Part shown: one piece after another, positions 6,498 through 9,805 of the stretch | Numbering within the stretch: the stretch's first letter is position 1 | How the letters are laid out: every line of letters begins with the position of its first letter | NCBI GenBank assembly: GCA_021767845.1 | Contig: JAASSQ010000104.1 | Coordinates: 1-9,805, forward strand | Length of the DNA stretch: 9,805 nt | Direction: 5' to 3' | From: Roseovarius sp. | GTDB lineage: Bacteria > Pseudomonadota > Alphaproteobacteria > Rhodobacterales > Rhodobacteraceae | Notes under the pieces: model-generated | Databases searched by the model: none | Seen by the model: only the letters and a program-made list of their open reading frames with translations | Told to the model about the DNA's origin: nothing | Made by a program: the position numbers and the translations under genes

Positions 6498-7241
6498 ATG
6501 CCGAAACCCTTTCTCGTCCTTCAACTGCGCCCCGAGACCGAGGCGGCCGACGATGAATTCGCCGCGATCCTGCGCAAGGGCGGGTTGGACGCGGGCGATG
6601 TGCGGCGCATCCGCCTGGACCAGGAGCGGTTGCCGGGCGATCTGGAACTGGACGATCATGCCGGCGTCATCGTGGGCGGCGGCCCCGGTTGCGTCAGCGA
6701 CGCGCCCGAGGACAAGTCCGCCATCGAGGCGCGGATCGAGGCCGATGTCCTGTCGCTCATGCCAAAGGTCACGGGCACGGATTTTCCCTTTCTCGGCTGC
6801 TGTTACGGCATCGGCATCCTTGGCAAGCACCTGCAGGCTCAAGTGGGCAAGGGCCGTTATGGCGAGCCGGTCGGCACCTCGGATTGCCGCGTGACCGAGG
6901 CGGGCCGCGACGACCCGCTGCTTGACGGGGTGCCGGAGCGGTTCGAGGCGTTCGTGGGCCACAAGGAGGCGCTCGAGGTGTTGCCCGAGGGCTGCGCGCA
7001 CCTGGTGCGTTCGCCGGCCTGCCCGTTCCAGATGGTGCGGCACGGGCGCCACGTCTATGCCACGCAGTTCCACCCCGAGGCCGATGCCGCCGGGTTCGAG
7101 ACACGCATCAACATCTACAAGCACCGGGGCTATTTCCCGCCCGAGACGGCCAATGACCTGATAGAGATGTGCCGCGCGGCGGATGTGCGGGCGCCGGAAC
7201 GGATCCTGCGGAATTTCGTGGCGCGTTACCGCGACGGCTGA
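6498..7241 (+). CDS. Stand-alone class I glutamine amidotransferase (GMP-synthase-like domain)
   Basis: This 247-residue protein carries a class I glutamine amidotransferase domain without a synthetase partner domain. Such domains release ammonia from glutamine or, in the gamma-glutamyl hydrolase branch, cleave gamma-glutamyl bonds. The nucleophile is C102 in LGCCYGIG (99-106), in the G-C-x-G elbow position. H192 and E194 in TQFHPE complete the triad. GVIVGGGPG (56-64) is the expected oxyanion-loop region. The protein resembles the COG0518 group. ATG 6498 follows CCGGAA with about 7 nt spacing; the ATG at 6490 is out of frame. The final 16 bp overlap the end of the convergent FAD oxidoreductase gene. 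The substrate and any acceptor subunit are unknown; the neighbouring amino-acid oxidoreductase hints at amine or glutamyl-compound metabolism but proves nothing. Confidence 0.9.
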   Translation: MPKPFLVLQLRPETEAADDEFAAILRKGGLDAGDVRRIRLDQERLPGDLELDDHAGVIVGGGPGCVSDAPEDKSAIEARIEADVLSLMPKVTGTDFPFLGCCYGIGILGKHLQAQVGKGRYGEPVGTSDCRVTEAGRDDPLLDGVPERFEAFVGHKEALEVLPEGCAHLVRSPACPFQMVRHGRHVYATQFHPEADAAGFETRINIYKHRGYFPPETANDLIEMCRAADVRAPERILRNFVARYRDG

Positions 7242-8479
7242 AAGCGGTTGGCGTCATAGGGCGCAAGATCGAGATTGGGGCGCTGCCCGTCGATCAGACC
7301 GGCCACGATTCGGCCCGTTTTGGGGCCGGCGGTCAGGCCGATATGCTGGTGCCCGAAGGCCGCGAAGACACCGCTTGAGGCCAGTTCACCCAACAGCGGC
7401 AGGCTGTCGGGCGTGGAGGGGCGGAAGCCCATCCATTCCTCGGCGCTGTCATAGGTCAGGCCGGGAAAGACCCGTCGCACATGGCATCCGATCAGGTCGA
7501 GCGGGCGGCGCGAGGGTGGCGCCTCGATCCCGCCCAGCTCCACGGTGCCGGCACAACGCAGTCCCGTGGACATGGGGTTCGCCACGAACTTGCCGGCGGC
7601 GATCATCAGCGGGTGGCGCGGCATCTGCGAGGGGCCCTTGAAATGCAGGTGATAACCGCGCTCGGCCTCGAGATGGACCTTGACCCCAAGCTTTTGCATC
7701 AGGGGTTTCGACCAGATGCCCGCGGCCAGCACGGCGGCATCGCAGGGCAGCGGGCCGTGATCGGTTTCCACCGCGCTCACCTGCCCGCCGGTCAGGGTGA
7801 CATCCTTGACCTTGGCCTGCCGGTAGCGGCCCCCCTCGTCCTGCAGGACGGCGGCCAGGTCGGCCATGTAGGCGCCCGGATCAGCGATGTGGCCGTGCCC
7901 CTTGAGCAGCGCCAGGCATTGCACCGCCTCGCCCAGAATTGGCTCGGCCTCGCGCACGGCGGCGCCCTCGATTACCTCGGGAACCATGCCGGCGGCGCGC
8001 TTGAACTGCCAGGCATAGGCGTCGGCCTCGAACGCCTTGCGCGACGGGTAGGCATAGCCGAAATCGCTGGAAATCACCCATTTTTCCGCCCGTGTCCCGC
8101 GCGTCAACGCGCGGTGCTGATCGACGCTGTCGGTGACCAGCGGCACCAGAGCCTCGACCATGCGGCGGCAATCGCGGTCGTTGGCATTGGCCACGAAGCG
8201 CAAGAGCCACGGCGCCAGCCTGGGCAGGTAGCTCCACTGCAGGAAAAGGGGCGAGCGCGGATCGACAAGGTATTTCAGCCCGGTCACCAGCAGGTCGGGC
8301 GTGTTGACCGGCACCATCGCCCATTGCGCCAGCACCCCGGCATTGCCATAGGAGGCCCCCGCGCCGGGGCCGTCGCGATCCACCAGCGTCACGTCATGGC
8401 CCGCGCGCCTGAGCCAGATCGCGCTGCTGAGCCCGCAGATGCCGGCGCCGATGACGATGATCTTTTTCGGGCTGTTCAT
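7226..8479 (-). CDS. FAD-dependent amino-acid oxidoreductase, DadA-like
   Basis: This 417-residue protein belongs to the DAO family of flavoproteins, which oxidise D-amino acids or secondary amines to imino acids; DadA-type members pass electrons to the membrane quinone pool. The N-terminal dinucleotide-binding fold is IIVIGAGICGLSSA (7-20), with D34 ending the second strand. GASYGNAGVL (41-50) matches the DadA-like site after the FAD loop. AERGYHLHF (272-280) and GFRPSTPDSLPLLG (351-364) with GHQHIGLT (376-383) form the C-terminal FAD and substrate region, comparable to RPMTPDGTPVVG and GHGTLGWT in E. coli DadA. The frame is open 10 codons further upstream, but ATG 8479 is preferred: GAGG (complement of 8486-8489) sits 6 nt before it and the Rossmann strand begins directly after. 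Overall similarity to E. coli DadA is modest, so substrate and gene name are left open. Confidence 0.9.
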   Translation of the reverse strand: MNSPKKIIVIGAGICGLSSAIWLRRAGHDVTLVDRDGPGAGASYGNAGVLAQWAMVPVNTPDLLVTGLKYLVDPRSPLFLQWSYLPRLAPWLLRFVANANDRDCRRMVEALVPLVTDSVDQHRALTRGTRAEKWVISSDFGYAYPSRKAFEADAYAWQFKRAAGMVPEVIEGAAVREAEPILGEAVQCLALLKGHGHIADPGAYMADLAAVLQDEGGRYRQAKVKDVTLTGGQVSAVETDHGPLPCDAAVLAAGIWSKPLMQKLGVKVHLEAERGYHLHFKGPSQMPRHPLMIAAGKFVANPMSTGLRCAGTVELGGIEAPPSRRPLDLIGCHVRRVFPGLTYDSAEEWMGFRPSTPDSLPLLGELASSGVFAAFGHQHIGLTAGPKTGRIVAGLIDGQRPNLDLAPYDANRFQPSR

Positions 8480-8600
8480 GGGCCGCCTCGGGTGTTGCGT
8501 CAGCCGCACCTAAGCCGAGGTTTCGGGGCGGGGCAAGCCGGTGTTTCCGCGCGGATCGCCCGAATCACGGCCAACCGGCTGGTTAACAAGGCAAAACCCC

Positions 8601-8644
8601 GATCGGCATCACGTCGGCATTACGTCGGTATCGCGTCGGTATCC
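8601..8644. repeat. Four tandem 11-bp units (consensus CGTCGGYATYN)
   Basis: The units are 8601-8611, 8612-8622, 8623-8633 and 8634-8644. They read GATCGGCATCA, CGTCGGCATTA, CGTCGGTATCG and CGTCGGTATCC. Units differ at few positions, mainly C/T at position 7 and at the ends. The period is close to one helical turn, and two GGTTAAC copies flank the array. It lies upstream of the FAD oxidoreductase gene. It could be an array of protein-binding sites or a simple replication-slippage repeat. Confidence 0.8.
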
Positions 8645-8689
8645 GGCCCCGCCCCGCGCCCGGTTAACGGACCGCGCGGCGGGCCTGTT

Positions 8690-8735
8690 TCTTCTTGGGC
8701 GAAATACCCCGGGGGTCCGGGGGCAGAGCCCCCGG
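8690..8735 (-). terminator. Strong hairpin with GTATTTCGCCC tail, probable qorA transcript end
   Basis: CCGGGGGC (8717-8724) and GCCCCCGG (8728-8735) form a perfect 8-bp stem around a 3-nt loop, 11 bp after the qorA stop. Read leftward, the hairpin is followed by ACCCCCGGGGTATTTCGCCC and then AAGAAGAAA. There is no clean T-run, so it is not a textbook intrinsic terminator. I recall similar hairpin-plus-tail elements after many genes in Rhodobacteraceae genomes, which suggests a shared family of terminator-like or dispersed repeat elements. The stem is seen directly; the family link is recollection. Confidence 0.6.
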
Positions 8736-8746
8736 CGCTGCCCGGA

Positions 8747-9721
8747 TCACGGCATCAAAACGGTCGAGCCGGTGGTTTCCCGTGCCTCCAGCGCGCGGTG
8801 CGCCTCGGCCACTTCTGCCAGCGGATAGGTCTGGCCGATATTCACCTTCACCGCGCCGCTTTCGACCTTGGAAAAGACATGCCGCGCCATGTCCTGGCAG
8901 CGGTCGTGATCGGCAAGGAAGGTGAACAGCGTGGTGCGCGTCAGCTTGAGCGATCCCTTGGAGGCCAGCGTCAGCAGGCTGACCGGATCGACCGGGCCCG
9001 AGGCGTTGCCGAAGGAGATCATCATCCCGAGCGGCTTGAGGCAATCGAGCGAGGCATCGAACGTGTCCTTGCCCACGCCGTCCATCACCACGTCAACGCC
9101 GGCGCCATCGGTCAGCTTCTCGACCTCGGGCACGAAATCCCTGTCGCGGTAGTTGATGCAGGCCGTCGCGCCCATGTCCAGCGCAAGCTGGCATTTCTCG
9201 TCCGTGCCGGCGGTGCCGATCAGGGTGACCCCCTCGGAGCGCGCCCATTGGCAGGCCAGCAGGCCGACACCGCCCGCGGCGGCGTGGAACAGGACGGTAT
9301 CGCCCTTCTTCAGTGGCCAGACCCGGTGAAAGAGATACTCCACGGTCATCCCCTGCAGCATGATCGCGGCGGCGTCCTCGAACGGGATGCCGTCGGGCAG
9401 CGGGCAAACCTGCGCGGCGGGCATGACGCGGGCCTCCGAATAGGCCCCCGGCGGGGTGGCGGCATAGGCCGCGCGGTCGCCCGGCTTGAGATGGGTGACA
9501 CCCTCGCCCACGGCCTCGACGATGCCGGCGGCCTCCATCCCGAGCGCGTGGGGCAGCTCCAGCGGGTAAAGCCCGGTGCGCTGATAGACATCGATGAAAT
9601 TCAGCCCGCAGGCCTTGTGGGTGATGCGAATCTCGCCGGGGCCGGGCTCGCCCATTTCGCGATCGACGAGTTTCATGTTTTCCGGTCCGCCGGCCTCTTC
9701 GATGATGACGGTGCGCGCCAT
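8747..9721 (-). CDS. qorA: NADPH:quinone oxidoreductase (QorA, zeta-crystallin type)
   Basis: QorA is a zinc-free medium-chain dehydrogenase that reduces quinones with NADPH in the cytoplasm. The 324 residues match the family length and align throughout with E. coli QorA by eye. The GroES-like N-terminal domain contains GLNFIDVYQRTGLYP (39-53) and ALGMEAAGIVEAVGEGV (59-75). FEDAAAIMLQGMTVEYL (114-130) leads into the cofactor fold with FHAAAGGVGLLACQWA (145-160), then the NYRD and SFGNASG stretches. The zinc-binding cysteines and histidine of alcohol dehydrogenases are absent, as expected. The ATG at 9721 follows CAGGAG at about 9 nt. A sigma-70-like promoter lies just upstream, and a hairpin follows the stop. 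The gene appears to be transcribed alone. Confidence 0.95.
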   Translation of the reverse strand: MARTVIIEEAGGPENMKLVDREMGEPGPGEIRITHKACGLNFIDVYQRTGLYPLELPHALGMEAAGIVEAVGEGVTHLKPGDRAAYAATPPGAYSEARVMPAAQVCPLPDGIPFEDAAAIMLQGMTVEYLFHRVWPLKKGDTVLFHAAAGGVGLLACQWARSEGVTLIGTAGTDEKCQLALDMGATACINYRDRDFVPEVEKLTDGAGVDVVMDGVGKDTFDASLDCLKPLGMMISFGNASGPVDPVSLLTLASKGSLKLTRTTLFTFLADHDRCQDMARHVFSKVESGAVKVNIGQTYPLAEVAEAHRALEARETTGSTVLMP

Positions 9722-9751
9722 GTGCTGTGCTCCTGTTCCAGTGTGTCGTTT

Positions 9752-9788
9752 CCGCCGGGAGTAAAGGGCAGTGCCGCCGGGATGGCAA
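9752..9788 (-). promoter_or_regulatory. Probable sigma-70-type promoter of qorA with a direct repeat
   Basis: Read leftward, TTGCCA (complement of 9783-9788) and TTTACT (complement of 9760-9765) are separated by 17 bp, giving 5 of 6 and 4 of 6 matches to the sigma-70 consensus. Transcription would begin about 30 nt before the qorA start. CCGCCGGGA occurs twice, at 9752-9760 and 9774-9782, 22 bp apart. One copy lies in the spacer next to the -35 and the other at the -10/start site. That position would suit an operator, which is inference. Confidence 0.5.
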
Positions 9789-9805
9789 TGCCCGCTGGCG
9801 GGCCG

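Larger units (their letters stand above)
8480..8746. other. Intergenic region between qorA and the FAD oxidoreductase gene
   Basis: Both flanking genes read leftward, so this 267-bp space should hold the end of the qorA transcript (right part) and the promoter of the oxidoreductase gene (left part). It contains a strong hairpin at 8717-8735, four tandem 11-bp units at 8601-8644, and GGTTAAC at 8581-8587 and 8662-8668. I see no credible coding sequence. For the oxidoreductase gene, a TTGCCC (complement of 8531-8536) could be a -35, but I find no good -10 beside it. Confidence 0.6.

Noticed and set aside
6262..6894. A 210-codon plus-strand frame covering the kdtA/amidotransferase gap and the start of the amidotransferase gene
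   Set aside because: Its second half is a frame-shifted shadow of the amidotransferase and its first half has no domain or ribosome-binding site, so the gap is better read as regulatory DNA.

Overview
This window looks like ordinary chromosomal DNA from a GC-rich alphaproteobacterium, most likely a member of the Rhodobacteraceae (Roseobacter/Rhodobacter lineage). The basis is the protein families and their wording (a Rhodobacteraceae-type DUF721/DciA-like protein, a short KdtA variant, a CaiB-type CoA transferase), strong G/C third-position bias in every gene, and an intergenic GC-rich hairpin followed by a GTATTTCGCCC-type tail, which I recall from that family. Genus cannot be decided from the window. 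I see no rRNA, tRNA, CRISPR array, insertion sequence, phage gene or toxin-antitoxin pair.

Layout from left to right. Bases 1-326 (minus) hold the N-terminal third of an alkane 1-monooxygenase (AlkB, the membrane diiron hydroxylase), cut by the window edge. Upstream of it on the same strand lies mutY (377-1432), the adenine glycosylase of 8-oxoguanine repair. A short divergent promoter region (1433-1513) separates mutY from a plus-strand operon of three closely packed genes: a DUF721/DciA-like protein (1514-2023), an exported DsbA-like thiol-disulfide protein (2045-2710) and a class III CoA transferase (2710-3822, start overlapping the previous stop by one base). A 234-bp convergent gap follows. 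Then come two minus-strand lipid A genes, lpxK (4057-5049) and the upstream kdtA/waaA-like gene (5049-6260), also joined by a one-base stop/start overlap. They act in the lipid A/Kdo core pathway on the cytoplasmic side of the inner membrane. A 237-bp divergent gap leads to a stand-alone class I glutamine amidotransferase (6498-7241, plus), whose end overlaps the end of a convergent DadA-like FAD amino-acid oxidoreductase (7226-8479, minus) by 16 bp. The 267-bp space up to the next minus-strand gene holds four tandem 11-bp units between two GGTTAAC copies, and a strong hairpin. The window ends with qorA, an NADPH:quinone oxidoreductase (8747-9721, minus), and its probable promoter.

Most of the window is housekeeping: DNA repair, probable replication helper, outer membrane biogenesis and redox metabolism. 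I found no convincing previously undescribed multi-gene system. The points most worth checking are the KdtA-like protein, which lacks residues regarded as catalytic or substrate-binding in characterised WaaA enzymes and carries a run of eight G at one of those sites; the phased tandem repeat at 8601-8644; and the uncharacterised amidotransferase.
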